Positions 1 to 5,777 of a DNA stretch of 6,498 bases are shown piece by piece (positions within the stretch are counted from its first letter, which is position 1; each line of letters begins with the position of its first letter). Source of the stretch: Alphaproteobacteria bacterium (GTDB lineage Bacteria > Pseudomonadota > Alphaproteobacteria > Rhizobiales > Xanthobacteraceae); contig VAZU01000089.1 of assembly GCA_005884745.1 (NCBI GenBank), positions 7,353 through 13,850 of the forward strand, read 5' to 3'. The notes beneath the pieces were generated by a model. The model saw only the letters and a list, made by a program, of their open reading frames with translations. It was not told the origin of the DNA and ran no database searches. The translations under genes and the position numbers were made by a program.

Positions 1-1002
1 GGCTCCTCCCATGGCGCAACCCGCATCATCCGGCTCGGCTACTACGAGCATCCCGCCTACGTGCCGCTGCTGCGCCGCGCCTATGCGCTGTGGCGCGAGC
101 TCGAGGCTCAAGCGGGGCGCCCGCTCCTGCAGACCACCGGGATCGCCGAGATCGGTCCGGCCGACGGCAGGCTCGTGGCCGGCACGCTCGCGGCCGCCCG
201 CACCCATGACCTGCCGCACGCGGTGCTCGCCGCACCGGAGTTCATGCGGCGGTTCCCGGCGTTCCGCATCCCGGCCGATTGCGTCGGCGTGGTGCAGCCG
301 GACGGCGGCGTGCTCGCCGCCGAAGCCGCGATCCTGGCGCAGCTCGATCTCGCCCAAGCCGCGGGCGGCGAGCTGCGCACCGGCGAGACCGTCACGGCGG
401 TCGAGCCGCGCGGCGGCGGCGTGCGGGTCGTGACCGACCGCGGCACGATCGAGGCGGGCGCCGCGATCGTCGTAGCCGGAGCGTGGGTGAAGAAGCTGCT
501 GCCCGATCTCGCCGCGCCGCTGCGGGTCACCCGTCAAGTCATGGCGTGGTTCGCGCCGCGTGACGCGAGGCTGTTTGCGCCCGAAAAATTCCCGGTGTTC
601 ATGATCGAAAGCGCGCGGGGCATCCATTACGGCTTCCCGCTCGACGCGACCGGGGTGAAGTTCGCCAAGCATCATCACGCCGACGCGACGGTCGATCCCG
701 ATGCTTGCGATCGCTCGGTGACGGCCGACGACGAGGCCCTGATCCGCCCGATGCTCACCGAATGTCTGCCCGCCGCGAACGGCCGGCTGCTGCAAGCCAA
801 GGTCTGCCTTTACACCATGACGCCCGACGGCGATTTTCTGCTCGACCGCCTGCCGGGCGCGCCGCAGATCGTCGTCGCTTCGCCGTGCTCCGGCCACGGC
901 TTCAAGTTCGCACCGGCGGTCGGCGAGATCCTCGCCGACCTCGCGACCGGCGGCGCGACCTCGCACGACATCTCGCGCTTCCGGCTGGCGCGGTTCGGGT
1001 AG
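1..1002 (+). CDS. FAD-dependent oxidase, monomeric sarcosine oxidase / N-methyl-L-tryptophan oxidase type (5' partial)
   Basis: The frame is open from the first base and ends at TAG 1000-1002, giving 333 residues; the family is usually about 380-390, so the N-terminal Rossmann GxGxxG segment lies outside the window. The enzyme probably oxidises an N-methylated amino acid (sarcosine, N-methyltryptophan or similar) using covalently bound FAD, releasing formaldehyde and peroxide. Visible family marks are GSSHGATRIIR at the window start (the His-Gly-x-Thr-Arg and second Arg next to the flavin), VVAGAWVKKLLP in the FAD domain, VKFAKHHH (Lys and His near the active site), KVCLYTMTPDGDFLLDRLPG, and SPCSGHGFKFAP. 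In that last motif Cys at 886-888 corresponds to the covalent flavin cysteine. The GTG at 61 is internal, because the homology continues upstream of it. It is most like the SolA/MSOX group, but the substrate cannot be read from sequence. It lies 135 bases before the dehydrogenase, separated by a strong hairpin, so it may be transcribed separately. Confidence 0.93.
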   Translation, partial: GSSHGATRIIRLGYYEHPAYVPLLRRAYALWRELEAQAGRPLLQTTGIAEIGPADGRLVAGTLAAARTHDLPHAVLAAPEFMRRFPAFRIPADCVGVVQPDGGVLAAEAAILAQLDLAQAAGGELRTGETVTAVEPRGGGVRVVTDRGTIEAGAAIVVAGAWVKKLLPDLAAPLRVTRQVMAWFAPRDARLFAPEKFPVFMIESARGIHYGFPLDATGVKFAKHHHADATVDPDACDRSVTADDEALIRPMLTECLPAANGRLLQAKVCLYTMTPDGDFLLDRLPGAPQIVVASPCSGHGFKFAPAVGEILADLATGGATSHDISRFRLARFG

Positions 1003-1044
1003 ACTCTTCACGCCATGGTCTGCTCATGAAAAGCCGCACGCGCG

Positions 1045-1075
1045 CTTCACCTCCCCTTGAAAAGGGGAGGTGAAG
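1045..1075. repeat. perfect 14-bp hairpin, intergenic palindrome (possible terminator)
   Basis: CTTCACCTCCCCTT (1045-1058) pairs perfectly with 1062-1075 across a GAA loop. No T-run follows on either strand, so it is not a classical intrinsic terminator, although so stable a stem could still slow polymerase or protect the 3' end of the oxidase mRNA. Its CACCTCCCC/GGGGAGGTG core resembles the CACCTCTCCCC/GGGGAGAGG stems at 3463-3571, so it is probably a short member of the same class of dispersed intergenic palindromes. Confidence 0.75.
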
Positions 1076-1137
1076 GGAGTTCGCGGCCACTTTGAGCCAG
1101 CCCTGCTCTCTCTTATTTGCTGCAGAAAGGACCACAC

Positions 1138-1941
1138 ATGACCCTGAACCGCGTTCTCATCACCGGGGCGGCGGGCCGGATCGGCCGGACGCTGCGCGCG
1201 GGCCTCGGCAAACGTTACCGCCTGCTGAGGCTGCTCGACCTCGCGCCCCTCGGCGCGGCCGCCGCGGGCGAAGAGGTGGTGCACGCCGACATCGGCGATC
1301 TGGCCGCGATGGAAGCCGCGCTCGAAGGCATCGATTGCGTGGTGCATCTCGCCGGCGTGCCGGAGGAGGATGTTTGGGAAAAAATCCTGCCGGCCAACAT
1401 CGTCGGGACCTACAACGTGTTCGAGGCGGCGCGCCGGCGCGGCACGCGCCGCATCGTGTTCGCCAGCACCAACCACGTGGTGGGCTTCCATCCGCGCGAC
1501 CGGCGGCTCGATGAAATCGTAATGCCGCGGCCGGACACCCGCTACGGCGCCAGCAAGGCGTTCGGCGAGGCGCTCGGCCGGCTCTATGCGGACAAGCACG
1601 GCATCAGCGTCGCTTGCCTGCGCATCGGCTCGTTGCAGGTGAAGCCGCAGGACGAGCGGCAGCTCGCGACCTGGATCAGCCCGCGCGACACGGTCGAGCT
1701 CGTCCGCTGCTGTATCGAGGCGCCGGACTATCATTTCCTGATCGTCTACGGGGTTTCCAACAATCGCGACCGGCGCTGGTTCGACCGGGCGTCGCGACTG
1801 CTCGGCTACGCCCCGCAGGACGATGCCGAAGCCTTCGCGGCCGAGATTCGCGCCCGCGGCGAGAAACCCGATGCGATCGCCGCGCGTTTTCACGGCGGCC
1901 CCTATTGCGCGATGGAATTCTCCGGGCGTAGCGAAGATTGA
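1138..1941 (+). CDS. NAD-dependent epimerase/dehydratase-family protein, uronate dehydrogenase-like
   Basis: This is a 267-residue extended short-chain dehydrogenase, about the length of the Agrobacterium uronate dehydrogenase (about 265). It carries the NAD motif TGAAGRIG at residues 9-16 and Asp34 at the end of the second strand, which favours NAD over NADP. It also has VVHLAGV (68-74), FASTNHVVGFHP (108-119, with the catalytic-type Ser110), and RPDTRYGASKAFGE containing Tyr136 and Lys140 of the YxxxK pair. The SxNHxxGxxP and RPDxxYGxSKxFGE strings and the C-terminal LGYxPxDDAEAF plus RFHGG match my recollection of uronate dehydrogenases, which oxidise D-galacturonate or D-glucuronate to an aldarolactone. 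Related paralogues with other sugar-acid substrates exist, so the substrate is inferred. The start at ATG 1138 is chosen because AGAAAGG (1124-1130) sits 7 bases before it; the in-frame TTG at 1117 lacks such a site. It lies 74 bases upstream of the sugar-type importer, consistent with acting on imported substrate in the cytoplasm. Confidence 0.88.
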   Translation: MTLNRVLITGAAGRIGRTLRAGLGKRYRLLRLLDLAPLGAAAAGEEVVHADIGDLAAMEAALEGIDCVVHLAGVPEEDVWEKILPANIVGTYNVFEAARRRGTRRIVFASTNHVVGFHPRDRRLDEIVMPRPDTRYGASKAFGEALGRLYADKHGISVACLRIGSLQVKPQDERQLATWISPRDTVELVRCCIEAPDYHFLIVYGVSNNRDRRWFDRASRLLGYAPQDDAEAFAAEIRARGEKPDAIAARFHGGPYCAMEFSGRSED

Positions 1942-2003
1942 TTAGTGCGGTCGAGGCGCCCACAATGGTCGGCGGCACCTGATCGCAACGACGGATGGGC
2001 CAC

Positions 2004-2010
2004 AGGGAGG
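2004..2010 (+). promoter_or_regulatory. ribosome binding site fixing a GTG start for the binding protein
   Basis: AGGGAGG at 2004-2010 lies 5 bases before GTG 2016. It lies downstream of the in-frame ATG at 1995, so it supports the GTG. Starting at 2016 also gives a clean signal peptide, without the seven extra residues MGHREVA in front. Confidence 0.75.
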
Positions 2011-2015
2011 TTGCA

Positions 2016-3398
2016 GTGACGACATTGCGCTGGAGAAGTTTGGTATTCGCCGCGGCGGCCGCCGCCGGTCTCGCGCTCGGCGGCCCGGCGGTCGCCCAGG
2101 AAAAGCTCACGGTGTGGTGGGCCAAGGGATTCTACAAGTCCGAGGACGACGCGCTGCTTCAGGCGGTGAAGAAATTCGAGCAGAAGACCGGGGTCACGGT
2201 CGATTTGTCGCAATATCCGGTGCAGGACATGATCCCCAAGACCGTGTCGGCGCTCGACGCCGGCACGCCGCCCGACGTGGGCTATGCCGACGTCTACGAC
2301 TTCCAGGTCACCGGCAAATGGGCCTTCGACGGCAAGCTCGAGGACATTTCCGACGTGCTCGAGCCGATCAAGGCGAGGTTCGCGCCGAACACCGTCGAGA
2401 CCACCTACCTCTTGAACGACAAGACCAAGAAGCGCGCCTATTACGCGTTTCCGATGAAGCAGCAGACCATGCACATCCAATATTGGATCGACATGCTGGC
2501 GACGGCGGGTTTCCAGGAGAGCGACATCCCGGCGACCTGGAAGGAATATTGGTCGTTCTGGTGCGACAAGGCGCAGCCGGCATACCGCAAGAAGACCGGC
2601 ACGCGGGTGTTCGGCATCGGCCAGCCGATGGGGGTGGATTCCAGCGACTCGTTCTACTCGTTCCTCACCTTCGTGGACGCCTACAACGTCAAGCTGGTCG
2701 ACGACGAGGGCAAGCTCACGCTCGACACCGCCAACGTCAAACCGGGGCTCGTCGGGGCGCTCAAGGACTACACCGACGTCTACGCCAAGGGCTGCACGCC
2801 GCCCTCCTCGACCAGCTGGAAGGATCCCGACAACAACGTCGCGTTCCACAACAAGACCACGCTGATGACCCACAACGCCACGATCTCGATCGCGGCGAAA
2901 TGGCTCGACGATGCCAACAACGAGTCGCTCTCGCCGGAGCAGCGCGCGGCCGCCAAGAAGAATTATTCCGAGCTGATCCGCACCGCCGGATTCCCGAAGA
3001 AGCCCGACGGTTCGCCGATGGTCTATCGCGCCGCGGTCAAGACCGGCGTGATCTTCACCGAGGCCAGGAACAAGCCCCGCGCCAGGGAATTCGTCCGCTT
3101 CCTGCTCGAGGAGGAGAACCTGACGCCGTACGTCGAGGGCGCGCTCGGGCGCTGGTTCCCGGTGACGAAGCCCGCGCAGGAGCGTCCGTTCTGGCAGGAG
3201 GACCCGCACCGCAAGGCGGTCTACGACCAGTTCAAGGCCGGCACGGTGACCTTCGAGTTCACCAAGAACTACAAGTTCACCATTCTCAACAACGAGAACG
3301 TCTGGGCCAAGGCCATGAACCGCGTGGCGAGCGAGAAGGTGCCGGTCGAGACCGCGGTCGACGAGTTGCTGGCGCGGATCAAGACGGTGGTGCAGTGA
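2016..3398 (+). CDS. ABC transporter extracellular substrate-binding protein, family 1 (sugar type)
   Basis: This 460-residue periplasmic solute receptor delivers a sugar or sugar derivative to the membrane permeases downstream. Residues 1-27 are a Sec signal peptide: a basic start (Arg5, Arg7), an Ala/Leu-rich core at 9-22, then PAVA|QE with likely cleavage after Ala27. The mature protein begins QEKLTVWWAKGFYKSED, followed by a KKFEQKTGVTVDLSQYP segment and PPDVGYADVYDF, typical of family-1 (MalE-like) receptors. Aromatic and Trp-rich stretches such as YWSFWCDKAQPAY fit a carbohydrate site, and the late segment GALGRWFPVTKPAQERPFWQ is also family-like. The protein is longer than MalE (about 370 mature residues) but normal for the larger alphaproteobacterial members. 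The GTG start has a strong ribosome site. It sits between the uronate-dehydrogenase-like gene and the permeases. The ligand is unknown; a uronate or oligouronide is an inference from the neighbour only. Confidence 0.94.
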   Translation: MTTLRWRSLVFAAAAAAGLALGGPAVAQEKLTVWWAKGFYKSEDDALLQAVKKFEQKTGVTVDLSQYPVQDMIPKTVSALDAGTPPDVGYADVYDFQVTGKWAFDGKLEDISDVLEPIKARFAPNTVETTYLLNDKTKKRAYYAFPMKQQTMHIQYWIDMLATAGFQESDIPATWKEYWSFWCDKAQPAYRKKTGTRVFGIGQPMGVDSSDSFYSFLTFVDAYNVKLVDDEGKLTLDTANVKPGLVGALKDYTDVYAKGCTPPSSTSWKDPDNNVAFHNKTTLMTHNATISIAAKWLDDANNESLSPEQRAAAKKNYSELIRTAGFPKKPDGSPMVYRAAVKTGVIFTEARNKPRAREFVRFLLEEENLTPYVEGALGRWFPVTKPAQERPFWQEDPHRKAVYDQFKAGTVTFEFTKNYKFTILNNENVWAKAMNRVASEKVPVETAVDELLARIKTVVQ

Positions 3399-3431
3399 GC
3401 GCCACTGATCGAGACATTGTCGCTGGACTAC

Positions 3432-3497
3432 ATGAGAGAACCGCGCGGTCGCACCAAACTCCACCTCTCCCCGGTGGGGAGAGGTCGGCCGCCGTAG
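3432..3497 (+). pseudogene. candidate orphaned 5' end of the first permease gene
   Basis: An ATG at 3432, 33 bases after the binding-protein stop, reads MREPRGRTKL before entering the CCTCTCCCC palindrome and ending at TAG 3495-3497 inside it. It is in the same reading frame as the permease that resumes beyond the repeat. A short basic N-terminus directly before RSGLVLITPYLLVF (coded from 3612) is what family members usually have. I infer that this is the original start of the permease, now separated from the body by the repeat. The ribosome site is weak (TGGA at 3424-3427), and a chance ATG cannot be excluded. Confidence 0.4.
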
Positions 3498-3571
3498 CGG
3501 CCGGGTGAGGGGGAACCGGACTACCAAAGTTCCGACCCCCTCACCCTACCCTCTCCCCGATGGGGAGAGGG
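3463..3571. repeat. compound palindromic intergenic repeat between binding protein and permease
   Basis: Four nested or adjacent stems fill this stretch. ACCTCTCCCC (3463-3472) pairs with 3476-3485 over a GGT loop, and CGGCCGC (3486-3492) with GCGGCCG (3497-3503) over CGTA. GGGTGAGGGGG (3503-3513) pairs with CCCCCTCACCC (3536-3546), and CCCTCTCCCC (3549-3558) with 3562-3571 over GAT. The two outer CCTCTCCCC hairpins make the whole roughly symmetrical. Palindromes of this kind are common between genes in Bradyrhizobium-like genomes. In E. coli a REP palindrome between malE and malF stabilises the malE message and keeps receptor levels above permease levels; a similar role is possible here, but in this case the repeat seems to lie within the start of the permease gene. 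Confidence 0.88.
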
Positions 3572-3644
3572 AGCCAACGCTCGCAGTAAAGGACGCCAAG
3601 AGGCAGAATAGAGATCCGGCCTCGTCCTGATCACTCCGTATCTG

Positions 3645-4412
3645 TTGGTATTTCTGGTCTTCGTGCTCTACCCGGTCGCCTACGGCTTTTGGCTGGCGCG
3701 CGATCCGCAGACCTATGTGCGGCTGTTCGACGATCCGATCTTTCCCCGCTCGGTCGTCAATACCCTGGCGTTCCTGATCGTCGGCATCAACCTCAAGATG
3801 ATGGTCGCGCTGGCGCTCTCGGGCTTCTTGGTGCAGACGCGGGCGTGGATCCGCTGGCTCTCGCTGCTGTTCATCCTGCCCTGGGCGGTGCCGTCGATCC
3901 CCACCATCCTGTCGTTCCGGTTCATGCTCAATCCCGAGTGGGGCATCATCAACAGCGTGATCTTCAAGCTCACCGGCGACGACGGACCCAACTGGCTCAA
4001 CGATCCGACGCTGGCGCTGTCGCTCGCCGTCATGGTCCACATCTGGAAATCGCTGCCGTTCTGGACCCTGATCCTCATCGCCGGGCGCCTGGCGATTCCG
4101 GGCGAAATCTACGAAGCGGCGGCGGTCGACGGCGCGGCCAAGTGGCAGTCGTTCCGCTACATCACCTGGCCGTCGATGCAGACGCTGTATCTGACCTGCA
4201 CCATCATCTCGATGATCTGGACGCTGGGCGATTTCAACAGCGTCTATCTGCTCACCGGCGGCGGGCCGGCCGATCTCACCCACGTGCTGGCTACGCTGGG
4301 CATCCGCTACCTGCGGCTCGACGCCGTGGATCTGTCGATGGCGGCGATCGTCTGCGCGCTGCCGCTGGTGCTCCCGCTGGTGTTCTTCATGATGAAGCGG
4401 CTGTCGAAATGA
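3645..4412 (+). CDS. sugar ABC transporter permease, MalF-like (start abnormal, possibly disrupted)
   Basis: This is an inner-membrane permease of the binding-protein-dependent type. From TTG 3645 it has 255 residues, short against the usual 285-300. The homologous reading begins earlier, at 3612 (RSGLVLITPYLLVF, first helix), but TAG 3609-3611 closes the frame and no ATG or GTG follows before the helix; CTG 3627 and TTG 3645 are the only candidates and neither has a ribosome site. Hydrophobic helices lie near 1-17, 38-63, 70-95, 122-150, 180-205 and 231-249. The EAA loop that docks the ATPase is intact (EIYEAAAVDGAAKWQSFRYITWP, 154-176), and TLGDFNSVYLLTGGGP (193-208) is a MalF signature. 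The stop overlaps the start of the second permease (ATGA). The body looks conserved and free of frameshifts, so loss is recent or the gene still initiates at a non-ATG codon. The family call is firm; the start and functionality are not. Confidence 0.85.
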   Translation: MVFLVFVLYPVAYGFWLARDPQTYVRLFDDPIFPRSVVNTLAFLIVGINLKMMVALALSGFLVQTRAWIRWLSLLFILPWAVPSIPTILSFRFMLNPEWGIINSVIFKLTGDDGPNWLNDPTLALSLAVMVHIWKSLPFWTLILIAGRLAIPGEIYEAAAVDGAAKWQSFRYITWPSMQTLYLTCTIISMIWTLGDFNSVYLLTGGGPADLTHVLATLGIRYLRLDAVDLSMAAIVCALPLVLPLVFFMMKRLSK

Positions 4413-5257
4413 AGCTCTCGCTCCGCGGCGTCGCCACCGAGGCCAGGCTGCTGCTGATCGGCATTCCGCTGCTGCTGTGGACCATGCTGCCGATCTATCA
4501 TCTGTTCCTGTTCGCGATCTCGCCCAAGGATTCCGCCTTCGCCGGCAATCTGTGGCCCGACCATCCCACGCTGCGCAATTTCGCGGTCGTGTTCGGCGAG
4601 CAGCATTATTATCTCAGCCATTTCTGGCGACAGCTGTTCAACTCGCTCGTCATCGCGCTGGCGGTCGGCGCCATCACGCTCCTGGTCGCGGCCGCGGCCG
4701 CCTTCGCCATCAGCCGGCTCAAGGTCAAGGGCGGCCGCACCGTGATGAATCTCGCGCTGTTCACCTATTTCATTCCGGCGGCGTTCCTGGCGGTGCCGAT
4801 GTACCGCACCATGGGGATCTATGGGCTGCTCAACAGCCAATGGGCGCTGATCTGGGCCATGGTGACGATCGCGGCGCCCTATGCGATCTGGGTGCTCAAG
4901 CAGGCTTCCGACAAGCTGCCCTACGAGCTCGACGAGGCGGCGGTGATCGACGGCGCTTCGCCGCTGCAGCTGTTTCGCCTGGTCTATGTGCCGCTGATCA
5001 TGCCCTCATTGGTCGCGGTGGGGACCTACGCGATCCTGCTCGCCTGGAACGAATATCTCTACGCGTTCCTGTTGCTGTCCAAGGACACCGACGTGACGCT
5101 CGCGGTGGGGCTCGGCAATTTCCTCGCCGCGGACGATTCGCCCTGGGAGCTGCTGATGGCGACCGGGCTCATCTACGCCCTGCCGCCGGCCGCGATCTAT
5201 TACGCCTTCAAGCGCTACATGGTGGCGGGCCTCACCGCCGGCGCGGTGAAGGGCTGA
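4409..5257 (+). CDS. sugar ABC transporter permease, MalG-like
   Basis: This 282-residue second permease should pair with the MalF-like subunit in the inner membrane to form the sugar channel. Helices appear near residues 12-37, 75-103, 111-131, 144-163, 195-221 and 247-268. The EAA coupling loop reads ELDEAAVIDGASPLQLFRLVYVP (173-195), with the conserved Glu-Ala-Ala and Gly contacting the ATP-binding subunit, and the C-terminus GLTAGAVKG is typical of MalG-type proteins. ATG 4409 overlaps the previous stop by four bases (ATGA) without a strong ribosome site, so translation is probably coupled to the upstream permease. If that gene is poorly initiated, this one would also suffer. The stop is 6 bases from the stop of the convergent small gene. 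No ATPase gene follows, so the complex must use one encoded upstream of the window or elsewhere. Confidence 0.95.
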   Translation: MKLSLRGVATEARLLLIGIPLLLWTMLPIYHLFLFAISPKDSAFAGNLWPDHPTLRNFAVVFGEQHYYLSHFWRQLFNSLVIALAVGAITLLVAAAAAFAISRLKVKGGRTVMNLALFTYFIPAAFLAVPMYRTMGIYGLLNSQWALIWAMVTIAAPYAIWVLKQASDKLPYELDEAAVIDGASPLQLFRLVYVPLIMPSLVAVGTYAILLAWNEYLYAFLLLSKDTDVTLAVGLGNFLAADDSPWELLMATGLIYALPPAAIYYAFKRYMVAGLTAGAVKG

Positions 5258-5263
5258 GCGGCC

Positions 5264-5536
5264 TCACGATGGTTCCGGTGCCGGCAGCTCGATGATCTTG
5301 TTCTCGCTTTTGACGGTATCGTACACCGACACCTGGACGATCGGGTGGCGCTTCTTGATCGCCAATCCCGTCGCCTCGGCTTCTTCGAACGTCGCAAAGG
5401 AATCCTTGGTTTGCCGATCCACCTGGAGGCGGAACGGGCCTTTTTCGGGTCGCCTCTTCTGCCCGAGCTGCTCCGGCACAGTTTCTTCCGGATCGGCCTT
5501 CTTGGTGATGGTCTTGCTTTGTGGTCGAACCGCCAT
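5264..5536 (-). CDS. small conserved-looking hypothetical protein (90 aa)
   Basis: I do not recognise a named family. The 90-residue product starts at ATG 5536 with a very good ribosome site, GAGGAG at 5550-5545 on the minus strand, 8 bases upstream; reading further upstream would only translate repeat DNA. Residues 1-33 are polar, basic and probably disordered (KTITKKADPEETVPEQLGQKR). Residues 34-83 look folded as strand-helix-strand: FRLQVDRQTKDSF, then TFEEAEATGLAIKKRH, then PIVQVSVYDTVKSENKIIE. The tail is Pro-rich. There is no signal peptide, membrane helix or Cys. The layout recalls small DUF2188-like domains, with a helix between two strands and an exposed basic face, but that is only a resemblance. 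It is convergent to the transporter and separated by the composite repeat from the phosphoesterase, so there is no clear functional partner. Confidence 0.8.
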   Translation of the reverse strand: MAVRPQSKTITKKADPEETVPEQLGQKRRPEKGPFRLQVDRQTKDSFATFEEAEATGLAIKKRHPIVQVSVYDTVKSENKIIELPAPEPS

Positions 5537-5544
5537 GGCGGCAT

Positions 5545-5550
5545 CTCCTC
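5545..5550 (-). promoter_or_regulatory. ribosome binding site of the 90-aa protein
   Basis: GAGGAG on the minus strand (CTCCTC on plus), 8 bases before ATG 5536. It decides the start and argues that this small gene is translated. Confidence 0.75.
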
Positions 5551-5603
5551 GATGGTTTCCCCTGTCCTCTATGTAGCAACGGCAGAACCGAATTGCGAGC
5601 GCC

Positions 5604-5777
5604 GTAGGGTGGGCAAAGCGTGCCCACCGGCAGGTGGTCGGAAGTGAGAAATCAGAGATCGGAAAGGATGATCGCTTGGCTCTCTGATTTCTGATCTCTG
5701 ATTTCTGATCTCTGATTTCGGATTTCTGGCTTCTGATCCCCGGGGTGGGCACGGCGCTACGCGCCCTTGCCCGCCCT
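5604..5777. repeat. composite MITE-like repeat with inverted ends
   Basis: The left end reads AGGGTGGGCAAAGCG (5606-5620). The right end, read on the minus strand from 5777, gives AGGGCGGGCAAGGGCG, so the two ends are imperfect inverted copies. Each end also folds on itself: GGTGGGCA (5608-5615) with TGCCCACC (5621-5628), and GGGTGGGCA (5743-5751) with 5768-5776 (one mismatch), enclosing GGCGC/GCGCC around TAC. The interior holds the heptamer array. There is no coding capacity. It fills the gap between the two minus-strand genes and runs into the 3' end of the phosphoesterase. Similar GTGGGCA palindromes are, to my knowledge, common between genes in Bradyrhizobium and relatives. Confidence 0.75.
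5683..5738. repeat. heptanucleotide tandem array, TCTGATT/TCTGATC, eight units
   Basis: Eight consecutive 7-mers: TCTGATT, TCTGATC, TCTGATT, TCTGATC, TCTGATT, TCGGATT, TCTGGCT, TCTGATC. Alternation of the last base makes a 14-bp higher-order unit. Two more units in the opposite orientation (AATCAGA, GATCGGA) lie at 5650-5663, so AGAAATCAGAG (5647-5657) can pair with CTCTGATTTCT (5682-5692). The low GC of the array contrasts sharply with the surroundings. Confidence 0.9.

Noticed and set aside
1045..1075. Classical rho-independent terminator after the oxidase
   Set aside because: The stem is excellent but there is no T-run on either side. It is kept as a repeat hairpin with only a possible termination role.
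1024..1893. Minus-strand open frame of 289 codons opposite the uronate-dehydrogenase-like gene
   Set aside because: It begins in unrelated sequence, passes through the 1045-1075 hairpin and shows no family motif. The plus-strand gene has full dehydrogenase signatures.
1902..3527. Long minus-strand open frame of 541 codons opposite the substrate-binding protein
   Set aside because: It is antisense to a clear binding protein, Arg/Val/Leu-rich without domain motifs, and its first part translates the palindromic repeat. It is a GC-driven shadow frame.
3459..3611. Target-site duplication flanking the palindromic repeat
   Set aside because: Flanks share only short words such as CCAA (near 3454 and 3596), too short to call a duplication, so the insertion boundaries remain undefined.
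3689..4408. Extension of the MalG-like permease upstream in the same frame
   Set aside because: The upstream part is an out-of-frame translation of the first permease (Arg/Asp/His-rich, no helices). ATG 4409 with the ATGA overlap is the natural start.
5604..5777. CRISPR array
   Set aside because: Units are 7 bp, contiguous and without spacers, so this is a simple tandem repeat between palindromes.
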